The notes beneath the pieces are model-generated. The model had not been told where the DNA came from. It was given only the letters and a program-made list of their open reading frames with translations, and ran no database searches. Positions 1-8,600 of a stretch of DNA of 64,000 bases are shown piece by piece (position 1 is the stretch's first letter; every line of letters starts with the position of its first letter). The stretch comes from JASLEW01 sp963732005 (GTDB taxonomy: Bacteria; Acidobacteriota; Thermoanaerobaculia; Multivoradales; UBA5704): positions 62,001-126,000 of the forward strand of contig CAVSXT010000003.1 of assembly GCA_963732005.1 (NCBI GenBank), given 5' to 3'. Made by a program: the position numbers and the translations under genes.

Positions 1-2
1 AT

Positions 3-764
3 TTCAGCAAGCAGTTCTTCGCCCGCTTCTACCGGCCGGAGAACTGCATCGTGGTGGTGGTCGGCGACGTCAAGCCGCAAGAGGTCTTCGATCTCGTGGC
101 GCGCCATTACGGTGGTTGGAAGCGCGGATACCGCCCGACGGTGGTCCCCGCCGAGCCGCCGCAACGCGAGGCCAGGAGCGGCCAGGTGGCCTGGGCGACG
201 CCGGTGCAGCCGATCCTCTACGCCGGGTGGCACATCCCCGCTTTCTCCGACCGTGTCGTCGATTCGGCAACGCTCGACGTCATCGCCGAGCTGCTGTTCG
301 CCGAATCGGCGCCGCTCTACCAGGAGCTGGTGGTCGACAAGCAGTGGGTGGACCTGCTGCAGGGCAACGCCGACAGCCATCGCGATCCCTACCTGTTCAC
401 GGCGCTGGCCCGCGCCAGGTCCGCGGATCTGGTGCCGAAAGTGCGGCAGGCGATCGAGAGCGCCATCGCCGGCCTGCAGGCCAGGCCGGTGGATGCGCGG
501 CGGCTCGAGCGGATCGTCTCCTATCTCCGCAACAGCTTCGCACTCAAGCTCAACACACCGCAGGCGGTGGGCACGGAGGTCAGCGCCTTCCTGGCGCTGA
601 CCGGCGACATCCAATCGATCAACCGCTACCAGGCCGAATACGCCCGGGTGACGCCGGCCGACGTCCAGCGCCTGGCGCGGGAGATCTTCCAGCCGCAGAA
701 CCAGACGGTCGTCACGCTCTCGGGTCCGCAGGCCCAGCCGCCGGCCGGCGCCGGCAAGCCGTAG
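3..764 (+). CDS. M16 family zinc peptidase, C-terminal part (truncated by window edge)
   Basis: The reading frame is open from the first bases of the window, so the N-terminal half lies outside. The visible 253 residues look like the C-terminal lobe of an insulinase/pitrilysin-like (M16) peptidase. They begin with a conserved VVVVGDV strand, then a linker and a second domain with the YAGWHIPAF strand and the pattern of alternating helices typical of the family. The HxxEH zinc site would be upstream and cannot be checked. A Pro/Ala/Gly-rich tail ends the protein. The next gene starts 13 bases downstream in the same direction and is also M16-like, so the two probably form a two-subunit peptidase in the periplasm. 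The family call is good; substrate is unknown. Confidence 0.85.
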   Translation, partial: FSKQFFARFYRPENCIVVVVGDVKPQEVFDLVARHYGGWKRGYRPTVVPAEPPQREARSGQVAWATPVQPILYAGWHIPAFSDRVVDSATLDVIAELLFAESAPLYQELVVDKQWVDLLQGNADSHRDPYLFTALARARSADLVPKVRQAIESAIAGLQARPVDARRLERIVSYLRNSFALKLNTPQAVGTEVSAFLALTGDIQSINRYQAEYARVTPADVQRLAREIFQPQNQTVVTLSGPQAQPPAGAGKP

Positions 765-777
765 GGAGGCGCACGCC

Positions 778-2334
778 ATGCAGAAAGCCGCTAACCCCAG
801 AGAGATTGCCAGAGAGATCGCCGCGCTCGCCACGATGAGCCTGCTGGCCGGAGCCCTCGCCGCCGCCGCGCCCGCCGCCGGGCAGGCGGCGGCGACCCCG
901 GAGGCCCCGGAGACCCCGGAAATCGTCGCGGTGCCGAGCCCCGCCTCGCCGCTGGTGGCCATCCGGCTGCTGTTCCGGGCCGGCTCGATCGACGATCCCG
1001 CCGGCAAGGAAGGCCTCGCCGCCCTGACCTCGCTGATGGTGGCGCAGGCCTCGACCGCCAAGCGCCCGTACAGCCAGCTGCTCGAGGACCTCTATCCGCT
1101 CGCCGCGGAGATCACCGCCAACACCGACCGCGAGGTCACGGTCTTCTCGGGCACCGTGGCGCGCGCCGCGCTCGACACCTACACCGGCCTGGTCGAGGAG
1201 GCCCTGCTCACCCCGGCGTTCGCCGAGAGCGACTTCCGGCGCAACAAGCAGCAGCTCCTCTCCTACCTCACCGACACCCTGCGCAGCTCGAACGACGAGC
1301 TGCTGGGCCTCGAGGCGCTGCAGCAACGGATCTTCGCCGGCCATCCCTACGGGCATGCACCCGCCGGCACCGTCGCCGGTCTCGCGAGCATCACTCTCGA
1401 CGACGTGCGGCAGTTCTATCGCCGTCACTACACCCGCGCCAACCTGATGATCGGAGTCGCCGGCGGCTATCCGGCCGGCTTCGACGCCAGGCTCGCCCGC
1501 GAGCTCGGCAGCCTCCCCGCCGGCACCCGCGAGCCGAGGCCGCTGCCGCCGGCGCCGGCGGTGAGCGGCCGGCACATCACCCTGATCGACAAGGAGACGG
1601 CATCGGTCGGCATCCACTTTGGCTTCCCGCTGCCGATCACCCGCAAGGATGCCGATTTCTATCCGCTGCTGCTGGCCAACAGCTTCCTGGGCGAGCACCG
1701 CACCTTCAACGGCCTGTTGATGAACCAGCTGCGCGCGATCCGCGGCCTCAACTACGGCGACTACTCCTATCTCGAGTACTGGGATTCCGCGCCCAGCACC
1801 TACCATCCGCCGCCGAACGTGCCGCGGCGCGAGCAGTACTTCTCGGTGTGGGTCCGTCCGGTGGTGCCGGCCGACGCCCAGTTCGCGCTGCGCGCCGCCC
1901 TCTATGAGGTGCGCCAGTTGCAGGCCCACGGCCTGACCGCCGCGCAGTTCGAGCTGACCCGCAATTTCCTGCTCAACTACTCGCGCCTCTGGGTCCAGGA
2001 CCTGTCGTCCCGGCTCGGCTTCCAGATGGACAGCCGCTACTACGGCATGCCCTACTACCTCGACGAGATCCAGTCACGGTTGCCGCGGCTGACGGTCGAC
2101 GACGTCAACCGCGCGGTCGCCAAGTACCTGTCGACCGACGCCTTCGACGCCGTGCTGGTGACCGCCGGCGCCGGCAAGCTCGCCGAGGTGCTGCGCCAGG
2201 ACGGCCCGAGCCCGAAGCAGTACAACAGCCAGGTGCCGGCCGACGTGCTCGACGTCGACAAGCTCATCAGCACCCTGCCGATCAAGCCGACCGCTGTCGA
2301 CGTCGTGCCGGTGACGCAGATGTTCGAGAAGTAG
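778..2334 (+). CDS. M16-like peptidase, non-catalytic partner subunit
   Basis: A 518-residue protein with an N-terminal hydrophobic segment (about residues 18-38, Ala-rich) that looks like a signal peptide, followed by two M16-type lobes. The place where an active M16 enzyme has HxxEH reads GLAALTSLMVAQ, so the zinc ligands are absent. In known two-gene M16 systems one subunit is catalytic and the other supplies the conserved R/Y pair for substrate binding; this gene fits the non-catalytic subunit. It follows the preceding M16 gene by 13 bases, with GGAGG just before the ATG, which supports co-expression. A role in periplasmic peptide turnover or in processing a secreted peptide is inference. 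Confidence 0.85.
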   Translation: MQKAANPREIAREIAALATMSLLAGALAAAAPAAGQAAATPEAPETPEIVAVPSPASPLVAIRLLFRAGSIDDPAGKEGLAALTSLMVAQASTAKRPYSQLLEDLYPLAAEITANTDREVTVFSGTVARAALDTYTGLVEEALLTPAFAESDFRRNKQQLLSYLTDTLRSSNDELLGLEALQQRIFAGHPYGHAPAGTVAGLASITLDDVRQFYRRHYTRANLMIGVAGGYPAGFDARLARELGSLPAGTREPRPLPPAPAVSGRHITLIDKETASVGIHFGFPLPITRKDADFYPLLLANSFLGEHRTFNGLLMNQLRAIRGLNYGDYSYLEYWDSAPSTYHPPPNVPRREQYFSVWVRPVVPADAQFALRAALYEVRQLQAHGLTAAQFELTRNFLLNYSRLWVQDLSSRLGFQMDSRYYGMPYYLDEIQSRLPRLTVDDVNRAVAKYLSTDAFDAVLVTAGAGKLAEVLRQDGPSPKQYNSQVPADVLDVDKLISTLPIKPTAVDVVPVTQMFEK

Positions 2335-2472
2335 GAGCATGCCGCGGTGCTTTGTCGGCCTGCCGATCGCGCTCTCGGTGCGCCCCTATTCGCGCTGAGC
2401 GCCGCCGTGCTGCCGTAACGCCGGCGCCCTGCCGGTCGCCTCTGACTCGGTCGGGTCGGCCGCGAGTTCGCG

Positions 2473-2502
2473 TTGACAGGGGCGGAAACGGCGAGCTATT
2501 CT
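2473..2502 (+). promoter_or_regulatory. sigma-70-like promoter for the DUF6600 lipoprotein
   Basis: A perfect TTGACA (-35) at 2473-2478 is followed after 18 bases by TATTCT (-10) at 2497-2502. It lies in a local AT-rich patch about 120 bases upstream of the lipoprotein ATG, leaving a long 5' leader. This is one of the few recognisable consensus promoters in the window. Confidence 0.5.
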
Positions 2503-2619
2503 TACAAAACTAATCTACCAGTCCTCGCGCCTTCGGCCGTGTTCGGAGGCCGCAGGAGAGGGCGCACCCGGCGGGGCCGCGACGACCGCACCCAGTTGCG
2601 CACTGCCACAGGGGAGACC

Positions 2620-4074
2620 ATGCACACGAGATCGAGAGCAAAGATTTCTGGAATCATCGGGATGGCAGTTCTGCCGCTGGGGCTCCTGGTAGTCGCCATG
2701 CTGGCAACCGGCTGCGACCTGCTCAACAAGATGGCTGGCAATCAGAAGGCCGCCGCCAACCCGGCGCCGGCGATGGCCTCGGGCACTCCGCTCAGCTCGG
2801 ACGTGCCGCTCACCTCGGACGTGGCGATGAGCTCGGACACCACGATGACCACGGATACCGCGGCGACCGCGAACCCGGCCGACACCGCGGCGCCGGCCGC
2901 CAACGCGCCGGCGGCGGAGGCGGCGGCGAACCCGAACAGCGACGCGGCGGCCGGCGAGGCCGCGGTCACCAGCGTCGGCGTCTTTCACGAGCGGCTCTCG
3001 CCTTACGGCCAGTGGGTGGCGAGCGAGAGCTATGGCGAGGTCTGGGTGCCGCGGATGGGCTATGGCTGGCGCCCCTACCACACCGGCCACTGGGCCTACA
3101 CGGATCAGGGCTGGGCGTGGGTGGCTGCCGAATCCTGGGGTTGGGCCACGTTCCACTACGGCCGCTGGTACCGTGATCCGTCGTATGGCTGGGCCTGGGT
3201 GCCGGGCACCGTCTGGGCGCCGGCGTGGGTCGCCTGGCGGGACGGCGGCGGCTACCTCGGATGGGCGGCGCTGCCGCCGACGGTCGGCTTCACCGTCGGG
3301 GTAGGGCTCGACATGGGCGGCGTCGAGATCGAGCCCGCCTACTGGGCCTTCGTGCCCGAGGGTGCCATCCTGGCTCCCAACCTCTCGGTCGTCATCGTGG
3401 CGCCGGAGCGCAACGTGTTCTTCTACCGCGGCTCCGCGAACATCACCAGGTACACCGAGGTCAACGGCCGGATCGTGAACGCGGGGATCGGCGTCGATCG
3501 CATCGAGCGGATCACCGGGCGCCCGGTGCTGCGGACGGACGTCGGCCGGCTCGGCTTCTACCGGCCGGCGGCCTTTGCCGGGGCGGCGTTTGCGGCGCAC
3601 GCCGAGTTCGGCCACGCGCTGCACGCCCAGGTGGCGGCGGAGCGGGCGAGAGGGCTGGTGACCGGCAGGCCCATCGCGGGCAGGTCCTACGCCGGCAGGC
3701 CCATCGCGGGAAGGCCCATGGTGGGGGGAGTGCACACCGTCCACGGCGGGCCGAGCGGCTCGATCGCGAGCCACCGCACCACCGGATCGGTGCACGGGTC
3801 AGGTGTCCCGAGTCACTCGCCAACCGGGCACACCGGCAGCCCCAGCGCCTACTCCCGCTCCACCCACTCCACCAGCAGCACGACGCATTCGAGCCAGGGA
3901 ACCACCACCACTCACAGCACCAGCTTCAGCACCCACTCCACCGGAGCCACGGTCCACAGCACGGGATCCACGAGTCACACCACCTCGTCATCGACGCAGT
4001 CGCACCAGCACAGCGCGCCGCCGCAGCACCAGTCGCCGCCGCCCCATAGCACCGGACACAAGCCGCCGGTCTAG
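2620..4074 (+). CDS. DUF6600-type outer lipoprotein with His/Ser/Thr-rich tail
   Basis: I place the start at the ATG at 2620, preceded by GGGGAGA, because it gives a clean lipoprotein signal: basic N-terminus, hydrophobic stretch, and lipobox LATGC with Cys32. An upstream extension in frame would cover the promoter. After an Ala/Asp/Thr-rich spacer comes a Trp/Tyr/Gly-rich module starting SPYGQW, with repeated GYGWRPY, GWAWV and YGRWY blocks. This is the DUF6600 pattern seen in predicted envelope proteins of Proteobacteria and Acidobacteria. The last about 150 residues are low complexity, with GRPIAG repeats and then His/Ser/Thr runs that could bind metal or be surface exposed. Function is unknown. 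The gene has its own promoter and a strong hairpin after it. Confidence 0.75.
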   Translation: MHTRSRAKISGIIGMAVLPLGLLVVAMLATGCDLLNKMAGNQKAAANPAPAMASGTPLSSDVPLTSDVAMSSDTTMTTDTAATANPADTAAPAANAPAAEAAANPNSDAAAGEAAVTSVGVFHERLSPYGQWVASESYGEVWVPRMGYGWRPYHTGHWAYTDQGWAWVAAESWGWATFHYGRWYRDPSYGWAWVPGTVWAPAWVAWRDGGGYLGWAALPPTVGFTVGVGLDMGGVEIEPAYWAFVPEGAILAPNLSVVIVAPERNVFFYRGSANITRYTEVNGRIVNAGIGVDRIERITGRPVLRTDVGRLGFYRPAAFAGAAFAAHAEFGHALHAQVAAERARGLVTGRPIAGRSYAGRPIAGRPMVGGVHTVHGGPSGSIASHRTTGSVHGSGVPSHSPTGHTGSPSAYSRSTHSTSSTTHSSQGTTTTHSTSFSTHSTGATVHSTGSTSHTTSSSTQSHQHSAPPQHQSPPPHSTGHKPPV

Positions 4075-4126
4075 AGCAGCCCGCGACGCCCCGCGACGCA
4101 TCTCGATAGTTCCTGCCGTGGATCAT

Positions 4127-4156
4127 CCGCCGCTCGGCCTCGTGGCCGGGCGGCGG
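4127..4156. terminator. Strong GC hairpin after the lipoprotein gene
   Basis: Arms CCGCCGCTCGGCC (4127-4139) and GGCCGGGCGGCGG (4144-4156) pair over 13 positions, with one G-T wobble and a TCGT loop. There is no T tract, so it may be a GC-type terminator or an mRNA-stabilising hairpin between the lipoprotein and the aldo/keto reductase gene. Confidence 0.45.
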
Positions 4157-4184
4157 TGTCCGGGCGACCAGAGGGAGCGACGAT

Positions 4185-5174
4185 ATGGTGAGCCGAGCTC
4201 TTGGACGCAGCGGACTGGAGGTTTCGGCCCTCGGGCTGGGCTGCATGGGCATGAGCTTCGGCTACGGACCGGCCGGCGATGAGCAGGAGATGATCTCCGT
4301 CCTTCGCTCGGCCGCCGATCTCGGCGTGACCTTGTTCGACACCGCGGAGGTCTACGGTCCGTTCACTAACGAGGAGCTGGTGGGCAAGGCGCTTTCGCCC
4401 ATCCGCGAGCAGGTGGTGATCGCCACCAAGTTCGGGTTCCGCATGGACCCCGACGGAAAGCAGGCTGGCCTGAACAGCCGGCCCGAGCACATCAGGGAGG
4501 TCGCGGAAGCTTCGCTCGAGCGGCTGAAAACCGACAGGATCGATCTCTTCTACCAGCACCGCGTCGATCCGGAGGTGCCGATCGAAGACGTGGCGGGGGC
4601 GGTGAAGCAGCTGATCCAGGAGGGCAAGGTGAGGCACTTCGGCCTTTCAGAGGCCGGCGTGCAGACGATCCGGCGCGCGCACGCGATCCAGCCGGTGACC
4701 GCCCTGCAGAGCGAGTACTCGCTGTGGTGGAGAGAGCCCGAGGCGGAGATCCTTCCGGCCCTGGAGGAGCTCGGGATCGGCTTCGTTCCCTTCAGCCCGC
4801 TGGGCAGGGGCTTCCTCACGGGCAAGATCGACGAGGCCACCACCTTCGACAGCACTGACTTTCGCAGCACCCTCCCTCGCTTTACGCCGGAGGCTCGGAG
4901 CGCGAACCGAGCGCTGGTCGAGCTGCTCGGAAGCATCGCACAGCGCAAGAACGCGACGCCCGCCCAGATCGCGCTCGCCTGGCTCCTGGCCCAGAAGCCC
5001 TGGATCGTGCCGATCCCTGGCACCACGAAACTGCATCGCATCCAGGAGAACGTCGCGGCGGGCGCGGTCGAGCTCACCGAGGACGATCTCGGCGACATCG
5101 AGAGCGCCGCCGTCCGGATCGCGGTGCAAGGGGCTCGCTACTCCGAGGGTTCACAGCGATTGATCGACCGCTGA
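4185..5174 (+). CDS. Aldo/keto reductase
   Basis: A 329-residue NADPH-dependent oxidoreductase with the (beta/alpha)8 AKR fold. The N-terminal GLGCMGMSFGYG strand, the catalytic Asp and Tyr in FDTAEVYG, the Lys in VIATKFGF and the His in FYQHRVD give the complete AKR tetrad. The C-terminal cofactor loop PIPGTTKLHRIQEN is present. It resembles the YakC/AKR13-like group that reduces aldehydes and ketones, often in stress or detoxification. It stands alone, with a hairpin before it and an intergenic gap after it. A GAGGGAGCG stretch precedes the ATG. The specific substrate cannot be inferred. Confidence 0.93.
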   Translation: MVSRALGRSGLEVSALGLGCMGMSFGYGPAGDEQEMISVLRSAADLGVTLFDTAEVYGPFTNEELVGKALSPIREQVVIATKFGFRMDPDGKQAGLNSRPEHIREVAEASLERLKTDRIDLFYQHRVDPEVPIEDVAGAVKQLIQEGKVRHFGLSEAGVQTIRRAHAIQPVTALQSEYSLWWREPEAEILPALEELGIGFVPFSPLGRGFLTGKIDEATTFDSTDFRSTLPRFTPEARSANRALVELLGSIAQRKNATPAQIALAWLLAQKPWIVPIPGTTKLHRIQENVAAGAVELTEDDLGDIESAAVRIAVQGARYSEGSQRLIDR

Positions 5175-5322
5175 GCGGTAGTCGAGCGCCCCGGCGCGCG
5201 AAGTACCAGCGTGTCCTCATTTCCTGTGAGTCGAGGGGAGCGGCCGGAAGCTCCGGCCGCTCCGTGACACCCTCGCGGCACGTCACGATAGAGCGCTCAA
5301 CAGCACGTTTATATGGTGAAAG

Positions 5323-5341
5323 GCTACGCATGCCGCGTAGC
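5323..5341 (+). promoter_or_regulatory. Hairpin in the leader of the lanthipeptide precursor gene
   Basis: GCTACGC (5323-5329) and GCGTAGC (5335-5341) form a perfect 7-bp stem with a 5-base loop. It lies 10 bases upstream of the AAGGAG ribosome site (5352-5357). An AT-rich TTTATATGG stretch just upstream (5308-5316) may be the -10 region. A role in regulating or stabilising lanA mRNA is a guess. Confidence 0.4.
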
Positions 5342-5364
5342 TGTAACGTGCAAGGAGACGCTTC

Positions 5365-5583
5365 ATGAAGAAGCAGATCGACATCCACCTTGCCTGGCGC
5401 GACGCCGACTACTTCCTCAGCCTGACCGAGGAAGAGCGCGCGCAGCTGCCGGAGGGACCCGTGGGCGCCATCCAGCTGTCCGACGACGAGCTGCGTGCCG
5501 CCAGCGGCCTGGCCACCGCCGACACGCACCAGTCGTGGTGCTACAACTCGGCGTGCCTGACCCACTGCATCTGCGCCTGCTGA
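5365..5583 (+). CDS. lanA: Class II lanthipeptide precursor (mersacidin/lichenicidin-type leader)
   Basis: A 72-residue peptide with an AAGGAG site 7 bases before the ATG. The leader (about residues 1-48) has the acidic pattern of type 2 lantibiotic precursors: AWRDADYFLSLTEEERAQL, then PEGPVGAIQLSDDELRAASG. The predicted core after Gly48 is 24 residues and contains five Ser/Thr (T51, T54, S57, S62, T66) and five Cys (C59, C64, C68, C70, C72), a one-to-one match of dehydratable residues and ring partners. The tail has alternating C-x-C-x-C. The likely cleavage motif is AASG rather than the usual double glycine. A LanM synthetase gene follows 63 bases downstream, which fixes the assignment as a modified peptide. 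Bioactivity (antibiotic or signal) is unknown. Confidence 0.9.
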   Translation: MKKQIDIHLAWRDADYFLSLTEEERAQLPEGPVGAIQLSDDELRAASGLATADTHQSWCYNSACLTHCICAC

Positions 5584-5646
5584 CCGTGGTGCGCCCGCCA
5601 GCCGGTCCCTACACGCCGGCGGCACTGCTGCGAGCACCAATCGGCC

Positions 5647-8600
5647 GTGGTGCCCTTCCGCTTCGAGCCGCGCGCGGCAGGCTCAGCGGCCATGCCTGAT
5701 CCCGCTCGCCTCCCGGCCCATGCCGCCGGACCGCTCGCCGCCGACGCGGAGAGCGGCTCGGCGGCGGCCGATACGGCCGCCCGCGGGACCGCGATCGACG
5801 CTGCAAGGGCCGCGGGCGACCAGATCGCCGGCGCTCCTTCTCTCCTCGACATCCCCTGGCAGCGAGCCCTGCGTCTCCAGGAGCGCGTGGCGGCGCCGCC
5901 GCGGGCCGCTGCAGGGCTGCCCACCGCCGCCCGCACGGCGGACGGTTTCGACCGGGAGAAGGCGGCGCGGCGCCTGGAACGCTGGCGCCGTCAAAGCCCC
6001 TTCTCCGACCCGGCGCTCCTCGCCCGCCGCCTCGAGGCCGACGGCCTCACCGAGCGGCGGTTCGCCGAGCTGCTGGGCGAATCCGACGTCCCGCTCGGCG
6101 ACCGCCGCCCCCGCCCTGGCTGGCTCGAGGACCTGGCGGCGGCGCTGGCGGGGGAGGCGGCGACGGCGCGGGACGCAGGCTCGCCGCTCGATCCCGCGCC
6201 GCTCGCGAGCGGCAGCGCCACCGCCGCCGCGGCGCTGCCGCCCGCCTGGAGGTCGGCGGGGGCGGGTGCGGGCGACGGCGACCTGCTCGCGGTCTTCGCG
6301 CCGCTCGTCGCGCATGCGGCGGCCGCGCTGCGTGACGCCGCGACGCGGGTGGCGAAAGGCGCCGGCGCCGCCGGCGACTCGATCGTCGACGTCGATGGCT
6401 TCTGCGCGAGCTACGGCGCACTGCTGGCGGCCCGCTTGCGCAGCCGCATCTCGCGCGTGCTGGCCGTCGAGCTCAGCATCGATGCACGCGAGGGGCGTCT
6501 CGCCGGGGACAGCCCCGAGGAGCGCTTCCGCTCCTTCGTGCGCTCCTGGACGCCCCGGCGCCGGGTCGAGCTGCTGGCGAGGTATCCGGTGCTGGCGCGC
6601 CAGCTCGCCGTCTGCGCTCGTCAATGGATCGACTTCGGACGGGAGGTGCTCGAGCACCTCGCCGCCGACCGGGCCGGGATCGTGGCCACCTTCTTCGATG
6701 GCGAGGACCCGGGCGTGCTCACCGGCATCGAAGGGGAGACGGGCGACCTGCACCGGGGCGGGCGCTGCGTGGTGATCGCCCGCTTCGCGCGCGGGCACCG
6801 GCTGGTCTACAAGCCGCGGAGCCTCGCCGCCGACCACCATTTCCAGGAGCTGCTCGCCTGGCTCGACGAGCGCGGCGCCGAGCCGCCGCTACGCACCCTG
6901 CGCCTGGTCGACCGCGGCGGCCATGGCTGGGAGGAGTTCGTCGCGGCCACCCCCTGCGCGACCGTCGTCGAGGTCGAACGCTTCTACCGGCGAATCGGCT
7001 CGTACCTGGCGCTGCTGTACCTGGTCGACGCCACCGACTTCCACCTCGAGAACCTGATCGCCGACGGCGAGCACCCGATGCTGGTCGATCTCGAATCGCT
7101 CTTCCATGGCAGAGCCCAGCGCAGCTTTCCGCTGCAGATCGGCGCCGCCCTCGAGCACTCGGTCCTGCGCTGCGGGTTGCTGCCGCAGCGGCGGCAGGTC
7201 GGGCCCGGGGCGGAGGCGCCGGATATCTCCGGTCTGTGGGGGGCGGCCGGACAGCTGAGCGCCGAGCCGCTGCCCCACTGGGTGGACGCGGGGACGGACG
7301 CCATGCGCCTGGCCCGGGAGCGCCTGCGCATGCCCGGAGCGCGCAACCGGCCGCGGCTCGGCATCGGCGAGGACACCGAGATCGATCCGCTCGACCACGG
7401 CGCCGCCGTGCTGGCCGGCCTGCGCGACACCTACCTGCTGCTGCTCGCCCATCGCGACGAGCTGCTGGCTGAGGACGGCCCGCTCGCCGCCTTTGCAGCC
7501 GACCCGGTACGGGTCATCCTGAGGCCCACGGCGCTCTACGCCAAGCTGCTGAGCGAGGGCTCGCATCCGCATGTCCTGGGCGACGCCCTCGAGCTCGAGC
7601 GACACTTCGACCGCCTGTGGGTGCCGGTCGTCGAGCAGCCGCTGCTCGCGGCCGCGATCCCGTCGGAAGCGGACGACCTGTGGCAGGGCAACGTCCCGGT
7701 CTTCACCTCGCTCCCCGGCTCGCGCGACCTCTGGGACAGCCGCGGTCGCCTCATTCCGGAGGTATGGGACGCTCCCAGCCTCGGCGTCGTGCTGGAGCGG
7801 GTGCGGCGGCTCTCGCCGCGCGATCTCGCGCGCCAGTCGTGGTTCGTGCGCGCCTCCCTCGCCACCCGCGTCGCCAACGCTCACCAGTCGCGCCTGCCGC
7901 ACTACGAGCTCGACCCGGCGGCGCCGGCCGCGGGACGCGCCGAGCTGCTGGCGGCTGCCCGCGAGATCGCCGCGCGCCTCGACCTGCTGGCCGGCAGGGC
8001 CGACGGCGAGGCCGGCTGGTGGGGGCTGGCGCTGCAAGCCGACGGCTGGTCCCTGGTCGAGCTGGGCTGGGACCTGTACGGCGGACTGCTCGGCATTGCC
8101 ATGTTCCTCGCCTATCTTGCCGAGCTGACCGGTGAAGAGAGCCCGCGGGCGCTCGCCGAGGCAGCGACCGTGGCCGCCGTCCGCCTGCTCGGCAAGGAGG
8201 TCAAGGAACCGCGCTCGGGCATTGGCGCCTTTGACGGCCTGGGAGGAGCGATCTACGCCCTGTGCCACCTCGGGCAGCTGTGGCGGCGGCCCAGCTTGAT
8301 CGCCGAGGCCGTGCGTCTGTTGGCGCCGCTACGCGGGCGGATCGCAGACGACACCTCCTTCGACCTGGTCAGCGGCGCGGCGGGCGCCGCCGCGGCCCTG
8401 CTCGTCCTGCACCGGCTCGCGCCGGAGGCGGGCGCGCTGCAGGCGGCAGGGCTCTGCGGTGAGCGGCTGCTCGCCGGCGCCCGTCGTCTTCCCGAGGGTT
8501 GGGGTTGGCCGAAGCGGCAAGACGAGCCGCCGCTGGGCGGCTTCTCGCACGGCGCGGCGGGCATCGCCCTGGCGCTCGGGCGTCTCGGGGCGGCCACCGC

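Noticed and set aside
5313..5699. An upstream frame overlapping lanA in another phase
   Set aside because: It has no ribosome site or family-like sequence, and lanA itself fully explains the region.
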